DNA of 64,000 bases. It comes from Eukaryota sp. TZLM1-RC. Taxonomy: Eukaryota; Metamonada: BaSk clade. Both the position numbers and the translations under genes were made by a program. Below are positions 20,601 to 32,699 of the stretch, in pieces. The notes below the pieces were generated by a model. That model made no database searches. It was not told where the DNA came from and was given only the letters and a program-made list of their open reading frames with translations. The stretch is from positions 310,001-374,000 of the forward strand of contig JAUPSS010000006.1 in assembly GCA_040285825.1 (NCBI GenBank), read 5' to 3'. Each line of letters opens with the position of its first letter. Position 1 is the first letter of the stretch.

Positions 20601-21255
20601 TAGTTGAGAACCCCTAATCACTGTTTTCTATTTTTCCACAAAGAAAACACCGACGCATTACAACAGCTTGTGTATAAAAATTGGCTTCAATAGGGAATAT
20701 GAGAACCATTCATTCGAAAATAGAATTAGTAAATTTCAAATAGTAAACCAAAACTGAAAGATTATGTTTGGTAGACGCGCGATCCGATTACAATCAATTT
20801 CTTGTTGGTACAAAAGAATTATGTCAAAACTTTGTTTTATCATATGCCAAAAAGCACAATTCTTTGTCAGATGCTTTTGGTGAGTTACATCATAATGATA
20901 ATCATACATTTAACTTCATATTCAGAAGTGCTTTGATGGACTCAATTGAATTTCTCTTTTATTTAGAAAATTTAATGTATTTTCAAAAATGGTGTTTGAA
21001 ACATTAGAATTTATTAAGATAAAAAAAGATCTTGATACCCCAAAGCAGTCAAAAGAAACAACTATTTTTGAAAATACAATCAAGAACTCAATATCTGCCA
21101 AAAAGGAAGCGTCCACACCATCAAACCGTACAACAGCAATGTCTTTGTAATGTGCATTGAAGCACATCAAAAGCTTTTGAAATCATTTTAGGAATTGTTT
21201 AGAAAAATAGTAAAATCACTACGATTTAACCACTAATGATGATCAAAACGCTTAT

Positions 21256-22180
21256 TCACTCTGTGTTTTTGAAATTTGCAAAATCATCAATAAAATTCAT
21301 GGCAGTTTTTCCAGGACGTCCATACAAAGATATAGCATATGAAAGAGTTTCAATTTCCTGTTGCAATGAAATAAGATAAGAGCTGCCACAATTTTCAATG
21401 AGATGAATTTTTTCAGGAAAACGATTCACAAATTCATAAATAAAATTCTTTCCACCTCCAATAAAGGCAGCTTCACAAAGGTAGCTTGATTTATGAAAAT
21501 CAACACCAACAAAATTTGTACCACAAAAAATGTGGCTTCGTAACTGAGATGCATCAATTTCCAATAATTTTGCTAAAAAATTGGTTCTTTGTTCATTAAA
21601 AATGCGACAAAACTCCAAAGAAATTGATGGCGATGTTGATCTCAAACTATGAGTAAATTTTTCCAGAATAACAGATTTTTAGGAAAAGAATTTCAAATGT
21701 TTCTCAATATTTAAATTTCTATTGATTCTAATTCATTTCCAAATTGAGTCAACAGAGTCGAAAGTTGGCTTTTGACTTCATCAATATTTCCGAGATAACA
21801 ACCCAAAAAAACGAAAACCAGACTGATCATAATTGATAAAGGGGACATTGACATCATTAATGAAAAAAATCAATTGGTTCATGGCCAATAATCAAACATT
21901 TGGAGATATTCAATGAGAGACCAATATCTTCATAACGCTGTTGAAAAAAAAAATGCTATTTGTTTCAGAATTTCAATAGGAACAATTACAGAAATGTCAT
22001 CCATATATGCTACAATATCTATTTCTGGGAATTTTTTTCTTTCAATTCGCACATTAATGGATGAATTGCCAGACATAAGAAAAAAAGAACCAAGTGGATC
22101 ACCTTGTTTAACACTTGAAGGCGCAACATTGGACAATCCGCCTTGAATTTGATCAATGATTTTGATAATTTATGTCGTTC
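21256..22180 (-). pseudogene. Reverse transcriptase core and thumb, unit 1 (frameshifted)
   Basis: Same content as unit 2 (23798-24700) but with extra bases in several A/T runs, so the frame breaks after GDPLGSFF. Still readable: the catalytic AYMDDISVIVP and the C-terminal DFANFKNTE end. Confidence 0.7.
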
Positions 22181-22714
22181 AAGTGGTAAGAATTTTTGCA
22201 TGGATTTTTATGGAAGAATTGTATTATTTTCGCTTTGTACAGAAGTGTGTTCAAGTACTTGAGTTTAATGATGTCCAAACTTTATAAGGATTCATCAAGA
22301 GTTGGCGTGGAGAATTTTGTTTCTTATGTGTTTTTTATGTGGAAAGACGTACACTATATATTTGTATGTACGACATATCCAACAAACCATTTTGCATTTC
22401 TGAGCTGCTCTCTTTCTACATGAAGCTCTGAATTTGAGTCACGAATTTTATTTCTTGCTTTTATTTCGTTGATGCTAGACGAAGTATCACAAAAAGCAAA
22501 TATGCCAATCAACCGGTAAACCCAAATGCTGAGGTCTACGAATATAAAGGTTGTAGATTGTTTCTTGTGTCTAAAAGGTTTATCGAGATACATGAATAAG
22601 TCTTTATTTGCTACAATGGCCCTGGAATAATAATGGTTCTTTCTACTTTAGTCATCACATAATTAAACCTTGAGTTAATAATTTTACCACCTCTTCTTTG
22701 GATAATGAAGAACA

Positions 22715-23125
22715 GTTATATCCTTTGTTGTGTTCTCTTATCTTTTTGTTCTTCTTCCATTCGTCGATGAACTAATACTTTTGGCAACCAATTATTTGAA
22801 TTTCCTGGGGTAATTAATTCAATAGCAATGTCTCCATCAATTACTTTTTCAATTTTTCAATTTGCCATTCTCCATCAAAATAGTGGAAATTATTCTTCAA
22901 GTAAAAACCATTTCTTTCAGGTAATCCAAAGACGTGATGCTGACGTAAGAATTCTCTCAATTCTGGCCATCTATCTGATATTACTACATCCTTCAACATT
23001 TCAACAGGAACTTCTTGTTGTTCTTTTTAATGTTTGATATTTCCTCTCCAAAAAGTCTAGACAAACTAATTTCAATAATACAATAATTAATTTATCAAAT
23101 AACTGTAAATGATGCAAATGGTCAA
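22715..23125 (-). pseudogene. Probable helicase C-terminal piece, unit 2 (frameshifted)
   Basis: Copy of 20175-20600 with one T lost near 22855 and one T gained near 23025, both in homopolymers, so no long frame remains. Confidence 0.55.
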
Positions 23126-23797
23126 ATAGAGGCTACAATTCTAGTTGAGAACCCCTAATCACTGTTTTCTATTTTTCCACAAAGAAAACACCGACGCATT
23201 ACAACAGCTTGTGTATAAAAATTGGCTTCAATAGGGAATATGAGAACCATTCATTCGAAAATAGAATTAGTAAATTTCAAATAGTAAACCAAAACTGAAA
23301 GATTATGTTTGGTAGACGCGCGATCCGATTACAATCAATTTCTTGTTGGTACAAAAGAATTATGTCAAAACTTTGTTTTTATCATATGCCAAAAAGCACA
23401 ATTCTTTGTCAGATGCTTTTGGTGAGTTACATCATAATGATAATCATACATTTAACTTCATATTCAGAAGTGCTTTGATGGACTCAATTGAATTTCTCTT
23501 TTATTTAGAAAATTTAATGTATTTTCAAAAATGGTGTTTGAAACATTAGAATTTATTAAGATAAAAAAAGATCTTGATACCCCAAAGCAGTCAAAAAGAA
23601 ACAACTATTTTTGAAAATACAATCAAGAACTCAATATCTGCCAAAAAAGGAAGCGTCCACACCATCAAACCGTACAACAGCAATGTCTTTGTAATGTGCA
23701 TTGAAGCACATCAAAGCTTTTGAAATCATTTTAGGAATTGTTTAGAAAATAGTAAAATCACTACGATTTAACCACTAATGATGATCAAAACGCTTAT

Positions 23798-24700
23798 TCA
23801 CTCTGTGTTTTTGAAATTTGCAAAATCATCAATAAAATTCATGGCAGTTTTTCCAGGACGTCCATACAAAGATATAGCATATGAAAGAGTTTCAATTTCC
23901 TGTTGCAATGAAATAAGATAAGAGCTGCCACAATTTTCAATGAGATGAATTTTTTCAGGAAAACGATTCACAAATTCATAAATAAAATTCTTTCCACCTC
24001 CAATAAAGGCAGCTTCACAAAGGTAGCTTGATTTATGAAAATCAACACCAACAAAATTTGTGCCACAAAAAATGTGGCTTCGTAACTGAGATGCATCAAT
24101 TTCCAATAATTTTGCTAAAAAATTGGTTCTTTGTTCATTAAAAATGCGACAAAACTCCAAAGAAATTGATGGCGATGTTGATCTCAAACTATGAGTAAAT
24201 TTTCCAGAATAACAGATTTTTAGGAAAAAGAATTTCAAATGTTTCTCAATATTTAAATTTCTATTGATTCTAATTCATTTCCAAATTGAGTCAACAGAGT
24301 CGAAAGTTGGCTTTTGACTTCATCAATATTTCCGAGATAACAACCCAAAAAACGAAAACCAGACTGATCATAATTGATAAAGGGGACATTGACATCATTA
24401 ATGAAAAAATCAATTGGTTCATGGCCAATAATCAAACATTTGGAGATATTCAATGAGAGACCAATATCTTCATAACGCTGTTGAAAAAAAAATGCTATTT
24501 GTTTCAGAATTTCAATAGGAACAATTACAGAAATGTCATCCATATATGCTACAATATCTATTTCTGGGAATTTTTCTTTCAATTCGCACATTAATGGATG
24601 AATTGCCAGACATAAGAAAAAAGAACCAAGTGGATCACCTTGTTTAACACTTGAAGGCGCAACATTGGACAATCCGCCTTGAATTTGATCAATGATTTTG
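23798..24700 (-). pseudogene. Reverse transcriptase core and thumb, unit 2 (best copy)
   Basis: GGLSNVAPSSVKQGDPLGSF, then AYMDDISVIVP with the YMDD catalytic box, LSLNISKCLIIG, SGFRFLGCYLGNIDEV; a frame change near 24250 leads to the second part, EFCRIFNEQRTNFLAKLLEI through IDDFANFKNTE. This is the part missing from the 18-19.7 kb copy. The 5' side lacks the fingers and the first catalytic Asp; instead the unit has a segment (FHKIHAKFLPLERHKLSKSL) also found at 48030-48225. Confidence 0.75.
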
Positions 24701-25249
24701 ATAATTTATGTCGTTCAAGTGGTAAGAATTTTGCATGGATTTTATGGAAGAATTGTATTATTTTCGCTTTGTACAGAAGTGTGTTCAAGTACTTGAGTTT
24801 AATGATGTCCAAACTTTATAAGGATTCATCAAGAGTTGGCGTGGAGAATTTTGTTTCTTATGTGTTTCTTATGTGGAAAGACGTACACTATATATTTGTA
24901 TGTACGACATATCCAACAAACCATTTTGCATTTCTGAGCTGCTCTCTTTCTACATGAAGCTCTGAATTTGAGTCACGAATTTTATTTCTTGCTTTTATTT
25001 CGTTGATGCTAGACGAACTATCACAAAAAGCAAATATGCCAATCAACCGGTAAACCCAAATGCTGAGGTCTACGAATATAAAGGTTGTAGATTGTTTCTT
25101 GTGTCTAAAAGGTTTATCGAGATACATGAATAAGTCTTTATTTGCTACAATGGCCCTGGAATAATAATGGTTCTTTCTACTTTAGTCATCACATAATTAA
25201 ACCTTGAGTTAATAATTTTACCACCTCTTCTTTGGATAATGAAGAACAG

Positions 25250-25690
25250 TTATATCCTTTGTTGTGTTCTCTTATCTTTTTGTTCTTCTTCCATTCGTCG
25301 ATGAACTAATACTTTTGGCAACCAATTATTTGAATTTCCTGGGGTAATTAATTCAATAGCAATGTCTCCATCAATTACTTTTTCAATTTTTTCAATTTGC
25401 CATTCTCCATCAAAATAGTGGAAATTATTCTTCAAGTAAAAACCATTTCTTTCAGGTAATCCAAAGACGTGATGCTGACGTAAGAATTCTCTCAATTCTG
25501 GCCATCTATCTGATATTACTACATCCTTCAACATTTCAACAGGAACTTCTTGTTGTTCTTTTAATGTTTGATATTTCCTCTCCAAAAAGTCTAGACAAAC
25601 TAATTTCAATAATACAATAATTAATTTATCAAATAACTGTAAATGATGCAAATGGTCAAATAGAGGCTACAATTCTAGTTGAGAACCCCT
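25250..25690 (-). pseudogene. Probable helicase C-terminal piece, unit 3
   Basis: Same 133 codons as unit 1, intact. It is the first such piece met when reading from the helicase N-terminal part. That fits an original helicase gene split by the reverse transcriptase segment 26331-26612 and the spacer, before the block was duplicated. Confidence 0.4.
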
Positions 25691-26330
25691 AATCACTGTT
25701 TTCTATTTTTCCACAAAGAAAACACCGACGCATTACAACAGCTTGTGTATAAAAATTGGCTTCAATAGGGAATATGAGAACCATTCATTCGAAAATAGAA
25801 TTAGTAAATTTCAAATAGTAAACCAAAACTGAAAGATTATGTTTGGTAGACGCGCGATCCGATTACAATCAATTTCTTGTTGGTACAAAAGAATTATGTC
25901 AAAACTTTGTTTTATCATATGCCAAAAAGCACAATTCTTTGTCAGATGCTTTTGGTGAGTTACATCATAATGATAATCATACATTTAACTTCATATTCAG
26001 AAGTGCTTTGATGGACTCAATTGAATTTCTCTTTTATTTAGAAAATTTAATGTATTTTCAAAAATGGTGTTTGAAACATTAGAATTTATTAAGATAAAAA
26101 AAGATCTTGATACCCCAAAGCAGTCAAAAAGAAACAACTATTTTTGAAAATACAATCAAGAACTCAATATCTGCCAAAAAAGGAAGCGTCCACACCATCA
26201 AACCGTACAACAGCAATGTCTTTGTAATGTGCATTGAAGCACATCAAAGCTTTTGAAATCATTTTAGGAATTGTTTAGAAAATAGTAAAATCACTACGAT
26301 TTAACCACTAATGATGATCAAAACGCTTAT

Positions 26331-26612
26331 TCACTCTGTGTTTTTGAAATTTGCAAAATCATCAATAAAATTCATGGCAGTTTTTCCAGGACGTCCATAC
26401 AAAGATATAGCATATGAAAGAGTTTCAATTTCCTGTTGCAATGAAATAAGATAAGAGCTGCCACAATTTTCAATGAGATGAATTTTTTCAGGAAAACGAT
26501 TCACAAATTCATAAATAAAATTCTTTCCACCTCCAATAAAGGCAGCTTCACAAAGGTAGCTTGATTTATGAAAATCAACACCAACAAAATTTGTACCACA
26601 AAAAATGTGGCT
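26331..26612 (-). pseudogene. Reverse transcriptase C-terminus, unit 3 (truncated)
   Basis: Starts in mid-domain at SHIFCGTNFVGVDFHKSS and runs to FKNTE. At 26612 it joins the helicase frame so that the two read through as one open frame. Confidence 0.7.
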
Positions 26613-27775
26613 TTCCACATTTTTCTAGAAAATGCATTCTTCTAACTGAAATTAAATTAAGACCAACTTCAGCAAAATCAGAAATTAATAAAATTGAAAT
26701 CAAGTCGCCACAGTTGTTTTCTAAAGAATTAAAGATTGATAGAATTTCATTTCTTTGTTCACTATCAGTATCTCCAGTTAATAGATGAAATCTTTTTGGA
26801 ATAAATTGATGAGTGGTTTCTGATTGATGGTCAGATTTCTTTTTGTGACAAATATTACAGATTGTACTGTTTGATGGAAATTCTCCATAAAGTATTAATC
26901 CGGCCGCCTCCAAACATCTCTTATAAATGTAGACCCCTCTATTCAATAATCTGGAATAAGCTGTTTGTTTTTCTTGTGGATGTTTCAACATTTCGATCAA
27001 ATATTCTTCAGCAATTGGAGCATTCTTTTCAATCCATTCCATATCAATATTGTCAGTCTTTCCATAAAAATCAACATAAATGGCTTCAATATCTATAACA
27101 TCATTTTTAATGGATAACCAATGTTCGTCACTAATTTGACATTTAGTTACCTTTAAAATTTCTCCTTCGCCGTGATAAATAATTTCAGGCAATTGATTAG
27201 ATGGAGCCATTTTATGGTGGATGAAATGAAATTCTCTTATTTTGTCTTCATTATCTGTTTCTTCTTTAAGTCTAGTAATCTGATGTCCTAATAATTCAAA
27301 GGTTTCAAAATAGTCCTCAATTTTTATATTATTTTCTCTTTGAATGTTGAATAAATAAATGAATTCAGAAGGCATTGCATTAAATTGAGTGGCTGTTAAA
27401 AATAATCTCAAAGGTTCTTCTCCCTCTTTAGAAGTCTATTCAATTGCCCTTTGAATGGAGGCTCCATAAGTATTTAGTCCGTGTCTGTTGTAAAGAGAAT
27501 GACTTTCATCCACTACTATTAATCCTGAGGCCAACTCATTTTTAGCAATAGTATTAATAAAAGTTTCTGGATTAAATATTTTTTCGACAGTAATATTTTC
27601 ATCAATAAAAAAGTAACGAGGAATTGATTGAGCGGTCTTGAAAATAATGTCATCTATATTTGAGGAATATTCAGGACGAGATAATTCTTGAATAAAATTC
27701 TCTTTTGAAGACCAATTCGATACTACTATTGGTCTAATGTAACGAGATAAGGCATCATCAATAATCTGGAAGAAA
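26612..27775 (-). pseudogene. SF2 helicase of large-DNA-virus / linear-plasmid type, N-terminal and core part
   Basis: Motif II VVDESHSLYN, motif III LFLTATQFNAMPSEFIYL, then the C-terminal core RFHLLTGDTDSEQRNEIL, LLISDFAEVGLNLI, VRRMHFLE. TATxxxN followed by a Leu/Asn-rich stretch and EVGLNL...VR..H.LE are typical of the D6/D11-type helicases of nucleocytoplasmic large DNA viruses and of yeast linear plasmids, where they act in transcription. An in-frame TAG (27436-27438) separates motif II from III. Motif I (Walker A) is missing because the 5' end is lost at 27770. The 3' end is lost just before motif VI. Confidence 0.7.
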
Positions 27776-28008
27776 ATGGTGAAATTGAGGTCAGAAAGAG
27801 GAATTCCTCAGTATTGAAATTTACTTAGAGGTTGTAGTATTGTTTTTCCCTGATATGGGTCAATGGGGTGAAAGGGCAGGATGGGTTCACTTTAAGTGTA
27901 ATAAATCACCCTATTTGTCTAAAACGAAACTAGTAGTGTATGTCAAATAGAATTAGCACATTTATTGATGATATGAATACTCGTATGATCAACAAATAAA
28001 CGGAATTT

Positions 28009-28235
28009 TTATGATAATTTCAAACTGAAACATATGCTGCTACAATATATATGGTAACATATATATAGTATGTAACTATAGTAGTTGGAAAATTGAAAAA
28101 GTTTCTCCGCATCTTCTATAAGTTCAGTTGGACAGAGAGTTGAAACAAGTAAAAGGCGAATAGATTCTGCAATTTCTATATCAATTTTCTTTAATATACT
28201 CTTTTCATAATTGTTCTGATCTTCCTTCAATTTTT
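28009..28235 (-). pseudogene. Copy of the 43.2-43.7 kb helical protein, 3' part
   Basis: KSILKKIDIEIAESIRLLLV and CPTELIEDAEKLFQFS match the gene at 43219-43686. The first two exons are deleted. Confidence 0.65.
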
Positions 28236-28476
28236 TTCATTTTTTACCAATAAATTGGATAATTTCGTATATTCCTAATTACATATCACATTTAATCACT
28301 TCCAATGGTGTCTCAATGGTGTATACACCCATTTTAAAGACATTGGATGTATTGTGGTTTCTCGACTAGTGTTTAAAAAAATAAAACAAATCAAAAACAA
28401 ATATTTATTTAAAGAACCAATACAAGGAGTAAATGAATAAAAACACATTCAAAACATTGTGTATAATTCTAGCATC

Positions 28477-28790
28477 ATGAGTGATACAGATAAAGTATGT
28501 TGTCATAATGGATTAACCATAGAAGTGAGAGAGTGGTGCAACAGAGAGTGCTCAATTGGAGAGTGCTGTTGGAGACTCAAATCCAACCCAACAAGAAGGC
28601 TCCAAGTCGAGCTCTGATGATAGTTCTGTATGTAATCCTATCAAGCTAACCTCAGTCCGAAAGTGACTCTAGCGCTGAACAAGTTATTTCTTCACCAGTG
28701 TCCACTAGAGACGAGCTATTGAGAAAAAGTCTCAGTAGCTTGATCAACCATTTTGAAACCCTGGAAAGCTCTAAGACCGTCTCCGTTGGC
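28477..28790 (+). pseudogene. Copy of the 42.5-42.9 kb Ser-rich acidic protein
   Basis: Starts at an ATG with MSDTDK, then the tiny intron, then the Ser-rich exon and STRDELLRKSLSSLINHFE. Homology ends at the His-Phe codons near 28767, beyond which the sequence differs. Confidence 0.6.
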
Positions 28791-28990
28791 TACAGGAAAA
28801 TCCCTTATATCGCAAGCAGCATAATTTCCCTGAGGATGATGATGAGGATCTTTAGTCTAGTCTTGTCTTGTTTTGTAATAAATTTTGATATTATACATTT
28901 TTATTTCATTTAATTGATTTTTCATTTAATTGTGGTTGTAGTAAACACCAAAGTAGTCTGATGAATTCCAAAATTGCCAGCATTTACCAA

Positions 28991-30190
28991 AATGCCTCTT
29001 CGACAATCCATTGCTGCTCAATACATCCTTGCACATCTTGTCAGTGTGAAGAACAATATCAATTGATTAATTCAATAGTTTTGAAAAAACTTAAAACCAA
29101 TATCAGTCAGAATTTGTCTGAATTCTTTAATCTAATTTGTACCACTGTAGAATATTCACCATACTGTTTGCAAATAGAATGATCAATTTGTTTTTATCAA
29201 ATCAGCTCAATTCAATTGATTGAGCTCAGAATTGAACGTTTTGACAAAAGATGGGTTTTTAACTGTGTTGACAATGAACAAAAATAATTTAAGACATATA
29301 AATGATCTTCTGTACAAAAAACCATCAGAAAAAGGAGAGCTGATGTATTGAGCACACCTTTACAACGTGTAAAATCACTTTTTAATGAGAATCCGTTGAC
29401 TCAATAAATAAACCCTTCAATGACACCATCAAATGTCAAAACACAATTTACTCTCAGAATTTTACATTTTGATATTGAAACTTTGGTGTTGGGTAAAAAG
29501 CTCAGCCTCTGCGGCCACTACTCCATCTGGAACCCCAAGGTACATGAAGCTGTTTCAAATGAATACGAACAGATTGACTATATCAGACCAGTTGTATGTT
29601 GTTCTCTTTATATGATCACAGATCAGAATCCGCAATTTCAGATGTTGCCGTGGGAAACGCCCCGGTGACACTGAATGGCAGATCAGCACTTCAGGATTAT
29701 CACAGTGGTGTATTATCTCCCGGAATGAAGAAACTGCCAGTGATATATATTCAGTTGGACTGTCATTGAGAGAATTGGACACCTCAGCCTGAACATAACA
29801 ATAACAGCAGGCTCGTTCAACCTTCTGCCAAAAAATCCATCTCAACCACAGTCCCATCTCAACCACAATCTAATGTTAATTCTCAATTAATTGGTTTGTT
29901 TTAATATAATTTAATCACAGAAATTCTCAAAAATCAGAATGAAATCCTGAACGATCTCACTGCTACCATTAAGGAGATGCATGCCAGCCTTGTCGAAGTG
30001 CATGTTTTAATAAAAAATTGAGCTCAACGAACAAAATCTGAGAACACCTCAAGCTACTCAAAAATGGGAGAGTCCTCCAAAACTCAAGTTGCCTAGACTA
30101 CCAAAGAACACAAACATTCTGCCTCCTCCAGTGAAAAGAGTTCATTTCACAACAATTCTTTGGCTACAATGATTCGGGACGTTATTGGTT
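28991..30190 (+). CDS. Spliced hypothetical protein with C-terminal coiled coil
   Basis: ATG near 28992 (MPLRQSIAAQYILAHLV), then a GT-AG intron and KKLKTNISQNLSEFFNLI. Further exons: SSASAATTPSGTPRYMKLF; after a 28-nt intron (29594-29621) SESAISDVAVGNAPVTLNGR and ALQDYHSGVLSPGMKKLP; then PEHNNNSRLVQPSAKKSIS; after a 27-nt intron (29894-29920) EILKNQNEILNDLTATIKEM, a coiled coil. Past 30020 two frames compete (LKLPRLPKNTNILPPPVKR and SSSEKSSFHNNSLATMIRD). The middle exons join in phase; the region 29180-29420 is uncertain. Not recognised. Confidence 0.45.
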
Positions 30191-30369
30191 TGCCATTAAA
30201 TCCCATTTAACCAACCGTTTTGTGATGAATGATCATACATCCAAGATTTCTGAGGAAAAATCATTAGCTCTATGAACTGGGGTTGTATTCTCATACTTAA
30301 TCTGGCTTTACTTTCCTTCATTATTAATTGTTGTAGTACATAAAGAAAATAGAAATGAATTAATTTTGT

Positions 30370-30605
30370 TGAGGTAAAAAAAGAAATTCTCAAATTAATT
30401 CAGAAATAAAATTGTTGTAAGTATTAAACCTACAAATATCCAAAAACATGTAGACTATACAGACACACGTAATCAGATCTTTCTTGACCGTAATCAACTT
30501 CAAACAGTTGAAAACTGAATGATTTGTGATTACTCAGTCGTTTATGTATTTATGATTAGAGACTCAAAATAAAGAGAATTACTCTCAATATTTGGTAGAG
30601 ACTCT
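30370..30605 (-). repeat. Rep-C repeat, copy 3
   Basis: Contains catgtagactatacagacac (30448-30468) and the SNSLYFESL-coding block on the minus strand. 30606-30895 holds only AT-rich DNA without a supported gene. Confidence 0.8.
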
Positions 30606-30899
30606 GAATGAGGAATAAATAAATTGAAATATAGATAAATAATGAACAATGAAATTCCAAAGAAATAAATGTTGGGAAATTGGTCTTGGATATAAGTAAA
30701 TCAATAAATAAAATTAAAGAATAATTTGAATTGAAATTGAAAATCCAAGGTTGAATGATTAGTATTGATAAATGGACCAAACTAATTGATGGAGCAAACA
30801 TTACATAAAAAAATTGACTGAAACAAACAATTTGTAAAAACATTCAATCAATTAGAATACTTTTGTGGGAAGAAATTACTCAACAAAATCAAATATCAA

Positions 30900-31340
30900 A
30901 AAAAAGCCGACAGATGAACCGACGTAAACAAGGTTAGGTCGGCCGACTTACCTGCTTGTGTTCAAGTCCCACTGTGTATCTTTTAATCTAAGTCGCATAT
31001 TGATTGAAAAACCGTCAGCGAGCAGACGACAGAAAGTGGAAGCACTCCCACCCACAAGAAACAGAAACAAGAAGAGAAAGAGTGACGGTGACCAAGAAAC
31101 GGAATGAGACTTCCAATGAGGAAATCTGGATGAAAGCTTTTGAAGGCAGAGTTCTGAGTAAGGGGAAGATGTAGCAATTTGAAAAGATAAGCGACGCAAT
31201 GGTGAGGATCATCATGAAGGTGCAAAGAAAAAAGTTGATGCCAGAGAACATTAGCGTCTACTGTCAGTAGTAGACAACGGGAAGCGCTAAGTGTGCCCAG
31301 AACTAAAATCCTCAATAGCGAAAGCGATACAATACCCTGT
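30900..31340 (+). repeat. tRNA-headed SINE, family A, copy 2
   Basis: The head has ggtcggccgac, a long variable-arm-like palindrome, and the B box gtgttcaagtcccac (30958-30972). The tail has agcgctaagtgtgcccag (31292-31309). Closest to the copy at 44930-45366. Confidence 0.7.
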
Positions 31341-31344
31341 TGTA

Positions 31345-31438
31345 TCATTGACATTGTAGAATGGAATAATCAGGCTGAATCTCCTCAAACTGGAGGTGTG
31401 CTCAAGGCATTGAAACGTAGAAGAGGAGATGAGTAGTT
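31345..31438 (+). pseudogene. MPPK-family protein, C-terminal fragment
   Basis: Reads IIDIVEWNNQAESPQTGG and ends KRRRGDE with a TAG, paralogous to the end of the 13774-14151 protein. Directly abuts the SINE tail. 31450-31990 shows a possible coding scrap (HYFATNIIELNHKHWN near 31670-31730) but nothing else I can support. Confidence 0.55.
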
Positions 31439-31989
31439 TTGTTCTTGTAGGTGTTTTTTAGTCTTTAATATTTTTGTTTTTAATAAATGAATGTTGTTTG
31501 TTGAATTGTATTGTTTTTGTAATTATTAATTGTTGTTAAAGAATATAGATAATTTGTTCATTGTTTTTTACTAGGTAATTGTGAGAATAAAATGTCAAAT
31601 TTGATCCCACATATTATAAAGTGGTCTCAAAATGTGGACTTTTGGAGGGTAAAGTTGATGCTAGTGAATGAATTCATTATTTTGCTACAAATATAATAGA
31701 ATTGAATCACAAACACTGGAACCCTTCAATTACTGGTCGATTTGTTGTTGATAATTATAGTATTTACATTAATTCTCATGAACCACGCTTACTAAAAACA
31801 GTTTCTCAAATTTTATTAGGGGGAAATTAAAAGTGACCTTGATCCTCAGTATATTGTTTCCTTCCTTTCTTTCAACTTCATCAATGCATTGTCAATTTGT
31901 GTAATTTACATCTCTAATCTCTGAATTGCTGTCTTTGTTGCAGAACAAAGCCTTGGTAGAGCTGGTAGTTTTCTAAATAGGATATTTTA

Positions 31990-32586
31990 AATAGGATTAG
32001 GAGAGGCCTAATTCATGGTTAAGGCCTAATCGATCTCAACAGGAATTGAATGCAGTGAAAGCAAACAATCACCTCCTATCGAGTGTAGTATCAATTTTTG
32101 GTATCCCACTGTTAATTCATAGTGACAATGGTATTGAATTTGCAAATGCCATTTTTTAAAGCGTTATGCGATTTATCAAATATTGAAGTAAGTCGTTCTC
32201 TAACTGGCTTTTCACAAAGCAACGGTTTAGTAGAAAGACGTCACAGAAACATTTTACAAAGTCTAAGAAAGATTTTGGTGGACTCTGGCGATTATAACAA
32301 TTGGAGTGAATATATCCCAATTGTACAACTTCAAATCAATTCGCCTATTAGTAGAGTTACTGGTCATTCGCCCTACAATTTAATGTTTGGTAACGACCAC
32401 AGCCCTAGAGCTGATCCTAGTAATATGTTTGAACTAATAAAATCAGCTAATGTTAATATTCCCTTTGTTAAAGATCTTGAAGCAAAACTTGAAAGGAATT
32501 TAAAGAAGAGAGAAGATGCAGAGCTCAGGCAAGCTCATCAACTGCCTGAAGTTAACATAGGAAACCTTTTAATAAAAATGACTTAG
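31990..32586 (+). pseudogene. Gypsy integrase fragment
   Basis: SVVSIFGIPLLIHSDNGIEF (catalytic core, second Asp), then FSQSNGLVERRHRNILQSLR (with the core Glu), YIPIVQLQINSPISRVTG, SPYNLMFGNDHSPRADP. One frame change near 32150. Same lineage as 52323-53165 and 56377-58925. It lacks the N-terminal zinc domain and the chromodomain. Confidence 0.75.
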
Positions 32587-32699
32587 TTTTGCTGAATTCA
32601 TTTTATTGAGGTGAAAGAAGAAGCCATCAACTTAATTCAGAAATGAAGTTGTTTTAGACTTTGTGTTGGTTTGAGTTGCTTAGGACTTTGTCCTAACCT

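Larger units (their letters stand above)
19889..26612. repeat. Tandem array of a 2.54-kb unit, about 2.65 copies
   Basis: Units start at 19889, 22430 and 24964 (word gaatttgagtcacgaatttt), giving periods of 2541 and 2534 bp. The third is cut at 26612 where it joins the helicase. Copies are nearly identical; most differences are one-base changes in A/T runs. On the minus strand each unit holds, in order: a reverse transcriptase core, its C-terminal part, a short spacer, a probable helicase C-terminal piece and an 80-aa open frame (MYLDKPFRHKKQSTTFIF; 19804-20052, 22354-22593, 24888-25127). A small frame on the plus strand (VDARSDYNQFLVGTKEL; 20768-21007, 25843-26082) is also repeated. Confidence 0.9.
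27770..28790. repeat. Decayed inverted copy of 42.65-44.30 kb
   Basis: The reverse complement matches 44295-44190, then 43830-43440, then 43150-42650, with deletions between. The outer boundary (gaagaaaatggtgaaattga near 27768) is exactly where the helicase frame is cut, so this unit appears to have inserted into or recombined with the helicase gene. Confidence 0.8.

Noticed and set aside
20768-21007. Plus-strand frame VDARSDYNQFLVG..., repeated in the array, as a separate gene.
   Set aside because: No ATG, no similarity recognised, and its conservation follows from the array being nearly identical. Kept only as a note in the array entry.
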